In this document: positions 1 to 8,808 of the stretch, one piece after another
Layout of the letters: every line of letters starts with the position of its first letter
Numbering within the stretch: position 1 is the first letter of the stretch
Assembly (NCBI RefSeq): GCF_019924045.1
Contig: NZ_JAHXBN010000001.1
Coordinates: forward strand, 372,001 to 436,000
Direction of reading: 5' to 3'
DNA length: 64,000 nt
Source of the DNA: Dyadobacter fermentans
Lineage (GTDB): Bacteria; Bacteroidota; Bacteroidia; Cytophagales; Spirosomataceae
Notes under the pieces: generated by a model
Seen by the model: the letters and a program-made list of their open reading frames with translations, nothing else
Databases searched by the model: none
What the model was told of the DNA's origin: nothing
Translations under genes and position numbers: made by a program

Positions 1-1
1 G

Positions 2-793
2 CAGTTTCACAAGGACTTCTATGGGGCCAATAATGCGTCGGCGACAGTAGTAGGCGATTTCGATAAGGATGCGATCCAGAAGATCCTGAACGACGAGTTC
101 GGTAGCTGGAAGAGTGCCAAGCCATTCACCCGCATTTCCTCACCTTACCAGGCGGTAAAAGCGGAAAACAAGGCGATAGAAACACCGGATAAGGCTAATG
201 CGATGTTTGTGGCCGGGTTGAATATGCCATTACAGGATACCGATCCCGATTACCCGGCATTGATTATGGGTAACTACATGCTCGGCGGCGGCTTCCTGAA
301 CTCGCGCCTGGCTACCCGCATTCGTCAGAAAGAAGGGTTGAGCTACGGTGTTGGCTCACAATTCTCGGCGAGTCCGCTGGATAAGAACGGTTCCTTTATG
401 TCGTACGCCATTTATGCGCCCCAAAATGCGGAGAAGCTGGAAGCGGCATTCAAAGAGGAGATCGAGAAGGTCATGAAGGAAGGATTTACGGCGGATGAGT
501 TGAAAGCCGCCAAATCGGGATACCTGCAATCGCGGCAGGTGGCGCGCTCGCAGGATGCTTCCCTCACGACGACTCTTAGCAGCAACCTTTATTTGAATCG
601 TACCATGCAGTGGGATGCCGATTTCGAGAAAAAAATTGAAGCATTGACGCCGGACCAGATCAAGGCTGCATTTAACAAGCATATCGACTACAACAAGCTC
701 GTTATCATCAAAGCCGGTGATTTTGAGAAGGCCAAAAAAGGCGCTCAAACCGGGGGAGCACCCGCGCAGCTTGGCGGAAGTGATAAAAAATAA
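2..793 (+). CDS. M16 family metallopeptidase, C-terminal part (cut by window start)
   Basis: The reading frame is open from base 2, so the gene begins upstream of the window. The visible 263 residues are the C-terminal half of a pitrilysin/insulinase-like (M16) protein. The stretch SRLATRIRQKEGLSYGVGS carries the Arg/Tyr pair that M16 C-terminal domains use to hold substrate, and GGGFLNSRL is typical of the same domain. The zinc motif HxxEH would lie upstream and cannot be checked, so this may be either a catalytic subunit or the inactive partner of a heterodimer. The tail is rich in Gly, Ala and Lys. A hairpin with a T-run follows the stop codon. Confidence 0.9.
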   Translation, partial: QFHKDFYGANNASATVVGDFDKDAIQKILNDEFGSWKSAKPFTRISSPYQAVKAENKAIETPDKANAMFVAGLNMPLQDTDPDYPALIMGNYMLGGGFLNSRLATRIRQKEGLSYGVGSQFSASPLDKNGSFMSYAIYAPQNAEKLEAAFKEEIEKVMKEGFTADELKAAKSGYLQSRQVARSQDASLTTTLSSNLYLNRTMQWDADFEKKIEALTPDQIKAAFNKHIDYNKLVIIKAGDFEKAKKGAQTGGAPAQLGGSDKK

Positions 794-821
794 GATTAAA
801 ATAAAATTAAGATTCAGGGAG

Positions 822-847
822 CCGGTCGTGAAAAGCACGCCGGTTTT
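822..847 (+). terminator. Rho-independent terminator after the M16 gene
   Basis: CCGGTCGTG pairs with CACGCCGG across an AAAAG loop with one bulged base, and TTTT follows. It sits 29 bases after the stop codon of the M16 gene. Confidence 0.6.
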
Positions 848-871
848 CTGCTTTTAAACGTAGTACATCTT

Positions 872-879
872 TATCTTTG
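872..879 (+). promoter_or_regulatory. Bacteroidota -7 promoter element, TATCTTTG
   Basis: TATCTTTG is an exact match to the TAnnTTTG element of Bacteroidota housekeeping promoters. A weak -33 match (TCTG, 847-850) lies 21 bases upstream. The box overlaps a TTG at 877 that could otherwise be taken as a start codon, so translation should begin further on, at the ATG at 925. Confidence 0.6.
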
Positions 880-924
880 CCGAGTAATATTTACACGGAA
901 CCTCACGCTGTCAATAGCATCACA

Positions 925-2610
925 ATGAAATTGATCCATCATCCGCTTCTCAGAGTTTTGTTCGCGGGACTCGTCATTATTCAACCTGTTTTTGGTCAAA
1001 CCAAAAGTAAAACGGGGGGGACGGCTCCCACGCACGCCAGCAAGCTGGAAAGACCCAAGCTGGTAGTGGGTATGGTCGTAGACCAGATGCGCTACGATTA
1101 CCTGTACCGCTATTACGAAAAATACAAAGAGGGCGGTTTGAAAAGGCTCATTAACGAGGGTTTCAACTGCCGCAACAACCATTACCATTACGCATTGACC
1201 GTGACGGCAGCGGGGCATTCGGCTGTTTATACGGGTTCGATGCCGGCTATGAACGGGATTGTGGGTAACGACTGGTACGACGTTGCGCAAGCCAAAAATG
1301 TGTATTGTACGGATGACAACACGGTGGCGACGGTAGGGAGCAGCAATGTAACGGTAGGCAAAATGTCGCCGCGAAACCTGCTGGTAACCACGGTTACTGA
1401 TCAGCTTCGTATCGCTACTAACTTCCGTTCAAAAACCGTCGGCGTGGCGATTAAGGACCGCGCTTCCATTCTGCCTGCAGGTCACGCGGCATCAGGCGCT
1501 TACTGGTTTGATTCCAAAACCGGGAATTTCGTCACCAGTACCTATTATATGGATAATTTGCCACAATGGGTTACCGACTATAACAGCCTGAAAAAACCTG
1601 CCGAGTACATGGGCAAAGGCTGGAATACATTGTTGCCTATTGGAGAATATACCCAAAGCTCCCCGGACGATGTGCCCTGGGAAGGCAAACTTTCGACTGC
1701 TACCAAGCCGGTGTTCCCGCATGACCTGACGGGCAATGCAGGTGATGCATACGGCCCGATGACAACTTCGCCATGGGGCAACACGATTACCAAGGAGATG
1801 GCCATTGCGGCGATCAAAGGCGAAAACCTCGGTAAAGGTACCGACACCGATTTCCTTGCCGTGAGCTTCTCTTCTCCCGACCGCATTGGCCATATGTTCG
1901 GGCCTAACTCGGTGGAGCAGGAGGACGACTACCTGAAACTGGATCGCGAGTTCGCCGATTTCTTCAACTTCCTCGACAGCTGGGCAGGTAAAGGCAACTA
2001 CACCGTATTCCTCACCGCCGACCACGGTGCCATGGATGTGCCTGCATTCTGGCAGGAGCATAAGCTGCCGGCAGGCTTGCTGAATGCAACTACCCTGACG
2101 CGCACCATCGTGAAAACACTGAACGATACCTATGGAGAGGCCGAATATGTTTCCGCATTTGAAAACTACCAGCTTTACCTCAACAAAGCGATCCTGAAAG
2201 AGAAGAAGGTCACCGTAGCGGATGTGTACCAGACATTGCGCGACGCATTGCTGGCAGTTGACGGCGTAGCCGACGTGATTAACCTGCGCGACATGGGCAA
2301 AGCACCGTTGAATACCTATCAATTGGAGCTGTTTAAGAACAATATCAATGCCAAACGCAGCGGCGATTTGCAGGTGTTGCTGCAACCGGGCTGGTTTGCT
2401 TCGACCATGAGCACCGGTACCGACCACGGCACGCCTTATAACTACGACACGCACGTGCCTTTCCTGTTGTACGGCTGGGGCATTAACAAAGGCGAAACGC
2501 TTCGTCGTACTTCCATTGCCGACATTGCTCCTACGATTTCGGCATTGTTGCACATTCTACCCCCAAGCGGCAACGTGGGTAACCCGGTGCAGGAAGCATT
2601 GAAAAAATAA
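925..2610 (+). CDS. PafA-like alkaline phosphatase, copy 1
   Basis: This 561-residue exported enzyme of the alkaline phosphatase/nucleotide pyrophosphatase superfamily most resembles PafA, the periplasmic phosphomonoesterase of Bacteroidota. An N-terminal signal peptide ends near VFGQ. Recognisable metal and active-site pieces are VVDQMRYDYL (Asp ligand), TVTAAGH (putative Thr nucleophile), VGNDWY (Asn), AIKDR (the Lys/Arg pair seen in PafA), SSPDRIGH (Asp/His), TADHG (Asp/His) and TDHGTPYNYD (His). All look intact. The ATG at 925 is preferred to the TTG at 877 because the TTG lies inside the -7 box. A close paralogue follows directly. Substrate is inferred; a phosphodiesterase role is not excluded. 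Confidence 0.9.
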   Translation: MKLIHHPLLRVLFAGLVIIQPVFGQTKSKTGGTAPTHASKLERPKLVVGMVVDQMRYDYLYRYYEKYKEGGLKRLINEGFNCRNNHYHYALTVTAAGHSAVYTGSMPAMNGIVGNDWYDVAQAKNVYCTDDNTVATVGSSNVTVGKMSPRNLLVTTVTDQLRIATNFRSKTVGVAIKDRASILPAGHAASGAYWFDSKTGNFVTSTYYMDNLPQWVTDYNSLKKPAEYMGKGWNTLLPIGEYTQSSPDDVPWEGKLSTATKPVFPHDLTGNAGDAYGPMTTSPWGNTITKEMAIAAIKGENLGKGTDTDFLAVSFSSPDRIGHMFGPNSVEQEDDYLKLDREFADFFNFLDSWAGKGNYTVFLTADHGAMDVPAFWQEHKLPAGLLNATTLTRTIVKTLNDTYGEAEYVSAFENYQLYLNKAILKEKKVTVADVYQTLRDALLAVDGVADVINLRDMGKAPLNTYQLELFKNNINAKRSGDLQVLLQPGWFASTMSTGTDHGTPYNYDTHVPFLLYGWGINKGETLRRTSIADIAPTISALLHILPPSGNVGNPVQEALKK

Positions 2611-2697
2611 CCTTAAAAAGAGTATTCACTGCGGGCCATACCGGGTTCGGGTAATATAGGGCTACGCCGTTTTTTGTTTTATCTAAACCCCTTAATT

Positions 2698-4380
2698 GTG
2701 AGAAAATTAGCTTGCTGGGTATTGGCTGCAATGGCTACGACGGCCGTTTCCGCACAAACTCCTAAGAAGGCCGGTGCCGCGCAGGCCGCCAAAGCTGCTG
2801 CGACCAAGAACTCGGCCATCGCCCGTCCTAAACTGGTAGTTGGCATCGTGGTGGATCAAATGCGCTATGACTACCTGTACCGCTATTACGACCAGTATAC
2901 CGAGGGCGGTTTCAAAAGAATGATGAATGAGGGCTTCAACTGCCGCAACAATCATTACAGTTACGCGCTTACAGTGACGGCTGCGGGGCACGCGTCGGCG
3001 TACACGGGCTCGGTCCCCGCCATTAACGGGATTGTAGGTAATGAGTGGTACGATCCTATTGCGAAACAGGATGTGTATTGCGTGGAAGACAGTACGGTCA
3101 AAACCGTGGGAAGCAGCAATGTAGCGGTAGGCAAAATGTCTCCCAAAAACCTGCTCGTGAGCACGGTGACAGATCAGCTCCGCATTGCGACCAACTTCCG
3201 TTCCAAGACTATTGGTGTGGCTATCAAAGACCGCGGCTCGATCCTGCCCGCAGGCCATGCTGCGAATGCAGCCTACTGGTTTGACTCCAAAACCGGTAAT
3301 TGGGTGAGCAGTACCTATTATATGGACGATCTTCCGCAATGGGCGAAGGATTACAATGCGAAGAAAATGCCGGCCGCCTACGCGCAAAAGGGCTGGGACC
3401 TTCTGCTGACAGCGGACGCTTACACGCAGAGCTCTCCCGACGATGTGCCCTGGGAAGGCAAGCTGCCCGGGGCCAAAAAACCGGTATTCCCTTATGAACT
3501 CGTCGGAATGGCGGGTGACGCATTCGGGATTGTAACCGACACGCCGTGGGGTAACACCATCACCAAGGAAATGGCTATTGAGGCGATCAAAGGCGAGCAG
3601 CTTGGGAAAGGAAAAGATACCGACTTCCTGGCGATCAGTTTCTCGTCGACCGATAAAATCGGTCACCGCGTCGGTCCGAACTCCATGGAACAGCAGGATG
3701 ATTTCCTGCGCCTCGACCGCGAGTTTGCCGATTTGTTCAACTTCCTCGATGGCTGGGTGGGAAAAGGCCAATATACGGTATTCCTCACCGCCGACCACGG
3801 CGTAGTGGATGTTCCGGGCTTCGCGAAGGAGCACAAGCTGCCGGCAGGCCTCGTCGATCGTAAGTTGCTCACCAATGCCGTTACCGACGCGCTGAATGAG
3901 GCTTTTGGAAAGGATAAATATGTGGTAGCTACGGATAACAACCAGCTCTATTTAGACCACAGCCTTTTGAGAAAAAAGAACATCACCATAGCAGCCGCAC
4001 ATAGCGTGGTACGCGACGCAGCATTGACTGTGCCGGGCATTGCCGACGTGATCGACCTGACCGACATGGGCAATGCACCGCTCAATACATATCAGTTGGA
4101 ACTGTACAAGAACAACGTGAATGCGAAACGCAGCGGGGATCTGCAGGTGATATCGCAGCCGGGCTGGTTCTACGGAACTTCCACCGGAACCTCGCACGGA
4201 ACGCCTTATAACTACGACACTCAGGTGCCTTTCGTGATGTTTGGGTGGGGTATCAACAAAGGGGAAACGGTGAAAAGGACTTCTGTTTGCGACATCGCCC
4301 CGACGATCGCTTCTTTGCTGCACATTTTGCCAGCCAGCGGTAACATCGGGCATCCGGTAGAGGAGGCGCTGAAAAAGTAG
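2698..4380 (+). CDS. PafA-like alkaline phosphatase, copy 2 (tandem paralogue)
   Basis: This 560-residue protein is a close homologue of the preceding gene along its whole length and lies 87 bases downstream on the same strand. The same active-site series is present: VVDQMRYDYL, TVTAAGH, VGNEWY, AIKDR, SSTDKIGH, TADHG and TSHGTPYNYD. I chose the GTG at 2698 because it gives a compact signal peptide (MRKLACWVLAAM to VSAQ). A TTG at 2674 would add eight residues that do not fit a signal peptide. After the signal peptide there is an Ala/Lys-rich linker that copy 1 lacks. The pair looks like a local duplication. A shared terminator follows. Confidence 0.9.
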   Translation: MRKLACWVLAAMATTAVSAQTPKKAGAAQAAKAAATKNSAIARPKLVVGIVVDQMRYDYLYRYYDQYTEGGFKRMMNEGFNCRNNHYSYALTVTAAGHASAYTGSVPAINGIVGNEWYDPIAKQDVYCVEDSTVKTVGSSNVAVGKMSPKNLLVSTVTDQLRIATNFRSKTIGVAIKDRGSILPAGHAANAAYWFDSKTGNWVSSTYYMDDLPQWAKDYNAKKMPAAYAQKGWDLLLTADAYTQSSPDDVPWEGKLPGAKKPVFPYELVGMAGDAFGIVTDTPWGNTITKEMAIEAIKGEQLGKGKDTDFLAISFSSTDKIGHRVGPNSMEQQDDFLRLDREFADLFNFLDGWVGKGQYTVFLTADHGVVDVPGFAKEHKLPAGLVDRKLLTNAVTDALNEAFGKDKYVVATDNNQLYLDHSLLRKKNITIAAAHSVVRDAALTVPGIADVIDLTDMGNAPLNTYQLELYKNNVNAKRSGDLQVISQPGWFYGTSTGTSHGTPYNYDTQVPFVMFGWGINKGETVKRTSVCDIAPTIASLLHILPASGNIGHPVEEALKK

Positions 4381-4395
4381 TTTAACAGTATTAAT

Positions 4396-4436
4396 AAAAA
4401 GCCGTGGGTTCGAATCAATCGGGCCCACGGCTTTTT
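4396..4436. terminator. Bidirectional terminator between the phosphatase and NfeD genes
   Basis: AAAAAGCCGTGGG (4396-4408) and CCCACGGCTTTTT (4424-4436) form a perfect 13-bp stem. It has T-runs on both strands, between convergent genes. Confidence 0.85.
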
Positions 4437-4457
4437 GTTTAGATTACTATGTAGAAA

Positions 4458-4892
4458 TCAGGATTCCTCCACGATCAGGACAATGCCTTCTGTTTTTTTG
4501 ATCACGACTTTGCTGCCGGCCGGGATATTCTCATGATTCTCTGAAATGGCTTTCCATTCGGCGCCGCGGTAATAAATGCGGCCTTCGCCATTGCCGGGAA
4601 TGTCGCGGATTACCATGGCGGTTTCGCCGGTAAACTCGCTGTATTCCGCCGCGGAACGGCGTTCGAGCAAATTACGGGCGTGTTTCCGAAGCACAAGCAG
4701 CGAAACCAGCGAAATAGCCGAGAAGGCCAGGATCTGGCTTTCGGTAGTCGGCAATAGACCGATCGACGTGAGAAGGGATGTGAGCAATGCGCCGGCGGCG
4801 AAGAAAACGAACACGAGCAGGACGCTGACCAGTTCTGCCAGAAGCATTACCAGCCCTACGATGAGCCAAATCTGAGGTAAGGTCAAATCCAT
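4458..4892 (-). CDS. NfeD-like membrane protein (short type)
   Basis: This 144-residue protein has two or three hydrophobic segments in its first 75 residues. A C-terminal OB-fold-like region follows (about 85-140, with GETAMVIRDI and GSKVVIKKTEG), which is the arrangement of short NfeD proteins. In the family, NfeD is the genetic partner of SPFH/stomatin-like proteins and is thought to act on the same membrane microdomains. Here it starts 4 bases after the stop codon of the SPFH gene, so the two are clearly one transcript. Confidence 0.9.
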   Translation of the reverse strand: MDLTLPQIWLIVGLVMLLAELVSVLLVFVFFAAGALLTSLLTSIGLLPTTESQILAFSAISLVSLLVLRKHARNLLERRSAAEYSEFTGETAMVIRDIPGNGEGRIYYRGAEWKAISENHENIPAGSKVVIKKTEGIVLIVEES

Positions 4893-4896
4893 GATA

Positions 4897-5811
4897 CTAT
4901 TGCTTGTGTTCCGATGATTTGACTACGGTTAATGCCGTCGCGATGAGCGAGCCCATGTCAGCGAGGTTAGCCGGGAGAATGAGCGTATTGCCGGCTTTGG
5001 CTATTTTACCAAACTGCTCCACATAATTTTCGGCCACTTTCAATTGAACTGCCTCGGCGCCGCCTTCCTCCCGGATCGCCTGGGCAACCAATCGGATACT
5101 TTCGGCCGTAGCTTCCGCCACCGATTTCAACGCCGAAGCCTCACCTTCCGCCTCGTTGATTTGTCGTAAACGGATACCTTCCGATTCCAGTACCACTTTT
5201 TGTTTCTGGCCCTCAGCTACGTTAATAGCCGCCTGCTTTTCACCATCCGATTGCAGGATCACCGCACGTCGTTCGCGTTCAGCCTGCATTTGCTTTTCCA
5301 TCGCATTCAATACGCTTTGCGGTGGGGTAATGTTTTTGATTTCGTAGCGAAGCACCTTCACGCCCCAGCCTGTGGCCGCTTCATCGATCGATTCCACCAC
5401 AGCACGGTTGATTGTCATACGTTCCTCGAATGTCTTGTCGAGGTCCAGCTTACCGATCTCGCTCCGCATGGTGGTTTGCGCCAGCTGGATTACGGCAAAA
5501 GTGTAATCGGAAATACCGTACGCCGCTTTGCGCGGGTCGATTACTTGTATAAAAATGACCCCGTCCATGCGTACCTGCACGTTGTCGCGGGTGATACAGA
5601 TCTGCTCGGGAATGTCAACAGCCGCCTCTTTGAGCGTGTACTTGTAAGCAATCCGGTCGAAGAAGGGAATGATGAAGTTGACGCCCGGTTGCAGGACGGC
5701 ATAAAACTTTCCCAGACGTTCCAGAATGTAAGCGCTTTGCTGAGGGACAACCTTGACGGTCATCAGAATGGTGAGCACCACCAGGACGAGCAGAACAATG
5801 AAAGGGGTCAT
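4897..5811 (-). CDS. SPFH/band 7 (stomatin-like) protein, QmcA-type
   Basis: This 304-residue protein has one N-terminal membrane helix (about 2-20). A band 7 domain follows (VVPQQSAYILERLGKF to about 190), then a long helical, Ala/Glu-rich coiled region (ERERRAVILQSDGEKQAA, EGEASALKSVAEATAES). Length and order match QmcA/paraslipin. These proteins form large membrane-bound assemblies and organise membrane domains or quality-control proteases; the partner here is unknown. It is the first gene of a pair with the NfeD-like gene. Confidence 0.93.
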   Translation of the reverse strand: MTPFIVLLVLVVLTILMTVKVVPQQSAYILERLGKFYAVLQPGVNFIIPFFDRIAYKYTLKEAAVDIPEQICITRDNVQVRMDGVIFIQVIDPRKAAYGISDYTFAVIQLAQTTMRSEIGKLDLDKTFEERMTINRAVVESIDEAATGWGVKVLRYEIKNITPPQSVLNAMEKQMQAERERRAVILQSDGEKQAAINVAEGQKQKVVLESEGIRLRQINEAEGEASALKSVAEATAESIRLVAQAIREEGGAEAVQLKVAENYVEQFGKIAKAGNTLILPANLADMGSLIATALTVVKSSEHKQ

Positions 5812-5932
5812 AACAAGTCGGTTTAAGGTCTATGGCGAAAATAACACGAAGTGGCGTTCAATCCTACCGCTCTCGGACTAATGTCAGGTAACGGTGCCCG
5901 TCGGTCGATGTCCCGGATAAATGGTCGGCCGG

Positions 5933-8650
5933 TTAAAAGATCAGCAGCTTCCGGCCACCCAAATCTTCGCCCACCGCATTTCGCAAGTGCATAATGTACA
6001 AGCCCGCAGGTAATCGGGAGGTTTTGAAAGTCATATTGTCGGCAGAGAGAACTTGCATGATTTTCTGACCCAATATATTGTAAAGCTCACCCCTATACCC
6101 AGTTAGCCGCTTGTCGGAAGGGCTTTCAATGGTGATCTTGTAGGTGTCGGTTTCAACCGGAAGAATAGCCCATTGCACGTTGTAGCAGGGTGTTTTTGTG
6201 CAGCGGATGGCAGAATTTTCAAATGTTCCATCGGTATCGGTGATACGAAGACGATAATAGTTTGAGGTTCCGGGGAAATGGTCGTCAAACTGGTAATACC
6301 GGGCAATATTGGATGTGCAGGATGCCTCGACGCGGCCTATTTCATGGAAATGTTTACCATCACTACTTCTGTAAACGGAAAAGTGCGATGCATTTACTTC
6401 CTCCGATGTGCTCCAATGCAGTCGGACTCTGCAGTTTTCGTTTTTGACCGTAAAATCTCTCAATAAAACAGGTAACGGATCGGTAAGAACGCTGCTGAAA
6501 TATGCAAACACTGCCGCGGTTACAGCGATCTCCTGTACCGTAAACTCCGACATTTCAACCGCCTGTCGTGCGTCGGTGTAGCGGCGAAGTACCGGGTATG
6601 GATCTTCTTTCTTGTAGCCGTAAGGGTACCGGTTCAATGAGTCCTGGATTATGAAACTCGACGGGCGGTTCATCAAAAGTGAAGCGGCTGGTCCGAAAAC
6701 CGGTACACCGGGAACCGGTTGAGCATATTGGCCCGGTATGGTCGACCAATGCAAAGGGAACTTCGGCGAATGCACGCCGGCAGCGGTAATGAAGCATTGC
6801 GATAGCGGATTGTTGCCCAGCGGAATGTCGAGCTGGATTTTTGCATAATCCAGTAATTCCTGCTTTTGGAGCAAGTGGGCGAACATAATGTAGTCAAATG
6901 CATAACTCTGGGCCATTCCAAAGGAACCGTAGCCGACATACCCTTTGAAATGGTGGTAAGCGCCGTGGTAGGCATGGATTTTCATAGTGCGGTTGAAATA
7001 ATTCACCAGCACCTCATTGGTCAGTTTGTCTTTGAATTCGTCCACAAAGGTATTGTTTATCGCGAAAGTCGTTGTGGCATAGGCCCATGCGGCTTTAAAA
7101 GTATGCTGCTGCCAGCTCATAGTCGCGTGGAATTGGTGCGGTATTTGGCCATACCATTCATCGAAGTCTGCATGGTATTGGGCTTCGCCGGTTGTTTTGT
7201 ACAACTCTGCCGCTGCCCAGGCGCGGTTGTCGGCGTCGATCGGATCGGGATAGGGGCCGGCCGAAATGCCCGGCACACTTACCGGCGGCGTGGGAGCGAG
7301 GTGATTTTTCAGGAATGTCCACGCATTACGGGCTTTTTCGAGGCAGAGCGCCGCATAAGCTGCATCGAAGTTTTTGAAATTTCTCGCTGCCATGGCCATA
7401 GCGGCCGCGAACAAGGCGGTCGATTGCGTGGTTTTTTCGGAAATGTAGAGGGGATTTTGCTCGTCACCCGGCAGGCCCTGTGACCAGGTGGCCGGTGTAA
7501 CGCGAAAATACACACCGCCGTCGGGTGCCTGCATTTGCAGCAGCCAATCGGTTTCGTACCGCGCCTCATCGAGCCAGTCGGGAACGCCGTTGCCACTTTC
7601 CGGAATGTTGAGGTGGTTATCCGGAAATTTTTGAGGATATATTTCAAATGCGGTGAACATGATGAATAACGCACTCGCCGCGGTAGGCACGTATCGCCCG
7701 TAGTCACCCGCATCGAGCCAGCCGCCCTGCATCGGTAGCTGCGTACCGGGAGGGAAGTCGGAGGCGGAGTAAAGTGGCGAGGTAAGGTGCGAGGAATGGA
7801 TTTGCGCAGTTTCGGCAGGTAGTCCTTCGCGGGCCCATTCGCCTCCGTAGGCAGGTTCAATGTTCCCCGACCGCTGATAATATAATGCCCTGGCAGTGTT
7901 GAAATAAAGTGTGTTGTAGCAATCCGAACCGATAATGAAAGCTTCTGAACGGCCAAAACCAGGCACATAAACGTAGTATTTGCCCGGTGTTTCCAAAGCT
8001 GAAAAATCCATTTCAAATACGCTTTCCCCACTGAATGCTGAATCTGATTTGAGATAAGTACAAGTGCCGTTGAACGCAACCTGCTGATCTTCGCTGATAA
8101 CTTGGAATGCGGGAGGTAGGAGCGAATCGACGGGCATAAACCATGCGTCGCCGAGGAACCTGCCCAGTTTTCCCAGTTTGGGACTTTCGGGCAGATAACC
8201 TACCTCGTTAACTTTTACATTTCCGTGGATTGCGGCGTCGCTGAAAATGAAAGTTGTATCCAGATTTACAGCATTGCCATCTGTATCGGTGATGTCAGCA
8301 ACCTGCAAATGGTAGAGGCTACTGTTTTTCAGGGGTTTTGCAAAAATCACATATAACTCGAAAACGATAGTGGGATCGTCCGAAGGCGAGAGCCCTTTTA
8401 CAAAGCTATGCCGGCCAATACGGACGGGCTGTGTAATCGTTTGATAATCAATATCCGTCGTGGATTGTAGCGAATAGCGCTTCAATTCATGGCAGCCTGT
8501 GGTATCGAACCTCTCGCTGATGGTAAGCAAAACAACCTGGTTTGAAACCAGCGAAGCTGTTATCGACGGACTGCCAGGCACGGAGCCGGCCGGTTGTGCA
8601 TTTGTGTAGCTGACTACCATCAGGAGCAGCATTAGTATCGATCTTTCCAT
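5933..8650 (-). CDS. Glycoside hydrolase family 9 enzyme with N-terminal Ig-like domain and T9SS sorting tail
   Basis: This is a secreted protein of about 905 residues. A signal peptide ends near SYTNAQ. After an N-terminal beta-rich segment comes a CelD-type Ig-like domain (about 145-235). The GH9 (alpha/alpha)6 barrel follows, with the catalytic Asp motif WLDAGDYGRYVP near 310 and the acid Glu in VEMSEFTVQE near 700. The usual HHR-type motif reads PLHWS here, so the Arg is lost and the substrate may not be plain cellulose. A fibronectin-like region (about 735-815) precedes a C-terminal sorting domain (GYRGELYNILGQ, LPAGLYIMHLR) for type IX secretion. A GTG lies directly before the chosen ATG. 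The porQ gene in the same window fits this export route. Confidence 0.92.
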   Translation of the reverse strand: MERSILMLLLMVVSYTNAQPAGSVPGSPSITASLVSNQVVLLTISERFDTTGCHELKRYSLQSTTDIDYQTITQPVRIGRHSFVKGLSPSDDPTIVFELYVIFAKPLKNSSLYHLQVADITDTDGNAVNLDTTFIFSDAAIHGNVKVNEVGYLPESPKLGKLGRFLGDAWFMPVDSLLPPAFQVISEDQQVAFNGTCTYLKSDSAFSGESVFEMDFSALETPGKYYVYVPGFGRSEAFIIGSDCYNTLYFNTARALYYQRSGNIEPAYGGEWAREGLPAETAQIHSSHLTSPLYSASDFPPGTQLPMQGGWLDAGDYGRYVPTAASALFIMFTAFEIYPQKFPDNHLNIPESGNGVPDWLDEARYETDWLLQMQAPDGGVYFRVTPATWSQGLPGDEQNPLYISEKTTQSTALFAAAMAMAARNFKNFDAAYAALCLEKARNAWTFLKNHLAPTPPVSVPGISAGPYPDPIDADNRAWAAAELYKTTGEAQYHADFDEWYGQIPHQFHATMSWQQHTFKAAWAYATTTFAINNTFVDEFKDKLTNEVLVNYFNRTMKIHAYHGAYHHFKGYVGYGSFGMAQSYAFDYIMFAHLLQKQELLDYAKIQLDIPLGNNPLSQCFITAAGVHSPKFPLHWSTIPGQYAQPVPGVPVFGPAASLLMNRPSSFIIQDSLNRYPYGYKKEDPYPVLRRYTDARQAVEMSEFTVQEIAVTAAVFAYFSSVLTDPLPVLLRDFTVKNENCRVRLHWSTSEEVNASHFSVYRSSDGKHFHEIGRVEASCTSNIARYYQFDDHFPGTSNYYRLRITDTDGTFENSAIRCTKTPCYNVQWAILPVETDTYKITIESPSDKRLTGYRGELYNILGQKIMQVLSADNMTFKTSRLPAGLYIMHLRNAVGEDLGGRKLLIF

Positions 8651-8720
8651 CACATTTTACGTTTGATTTGGGATAGCAGAAAGCGATAGCTGTGCCGGGG
8701 CAGGGCTGAATAAGTAATAA

Positions 8721-8759
8721 ATCCCAACCGGTAGCGCTGGTTTATCAGCCGGTTGGGAT
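8721..8759 (-). terminator. Terminator hairpin after the acyl-CoA dehydrogenase
   Basis: ATCCCAACCGG (8721-8731) and CCGGTTGGGAT (8749-8759) are perfectly complementary. On the minus strand the stem runs into a T-rich tract. It lies 49 bases past the acyl-CoA dehydrogenase stop codon. Confidence 0.65.
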
Positions 8760-8808
8760 AATTATTATAAAATATTAAAAGAAGGAATTGGAGTAACGGA
8801 AGCGGGAA

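Noticed and set aside
877..924. TTG at 877 as start of the first phosphatase
   Set aside because: The TTG lies inside the TATCTTTG promoter element, and the ATG at 925 gives a clean signal peptide.
1492..2553. 353-residue minus-strand ORF opposite the first phosphatase
   Set aside because: It is a shadow of the strongly supported PafA-like gene; its translation is Arg/His/Gln/Val-rich with no domain.
2707..3834. 375-residue minus-strand ORF opposite the second phosphatase
   Set aside because: It is antisense to a conserved gene, with low-quality composition and no start context.
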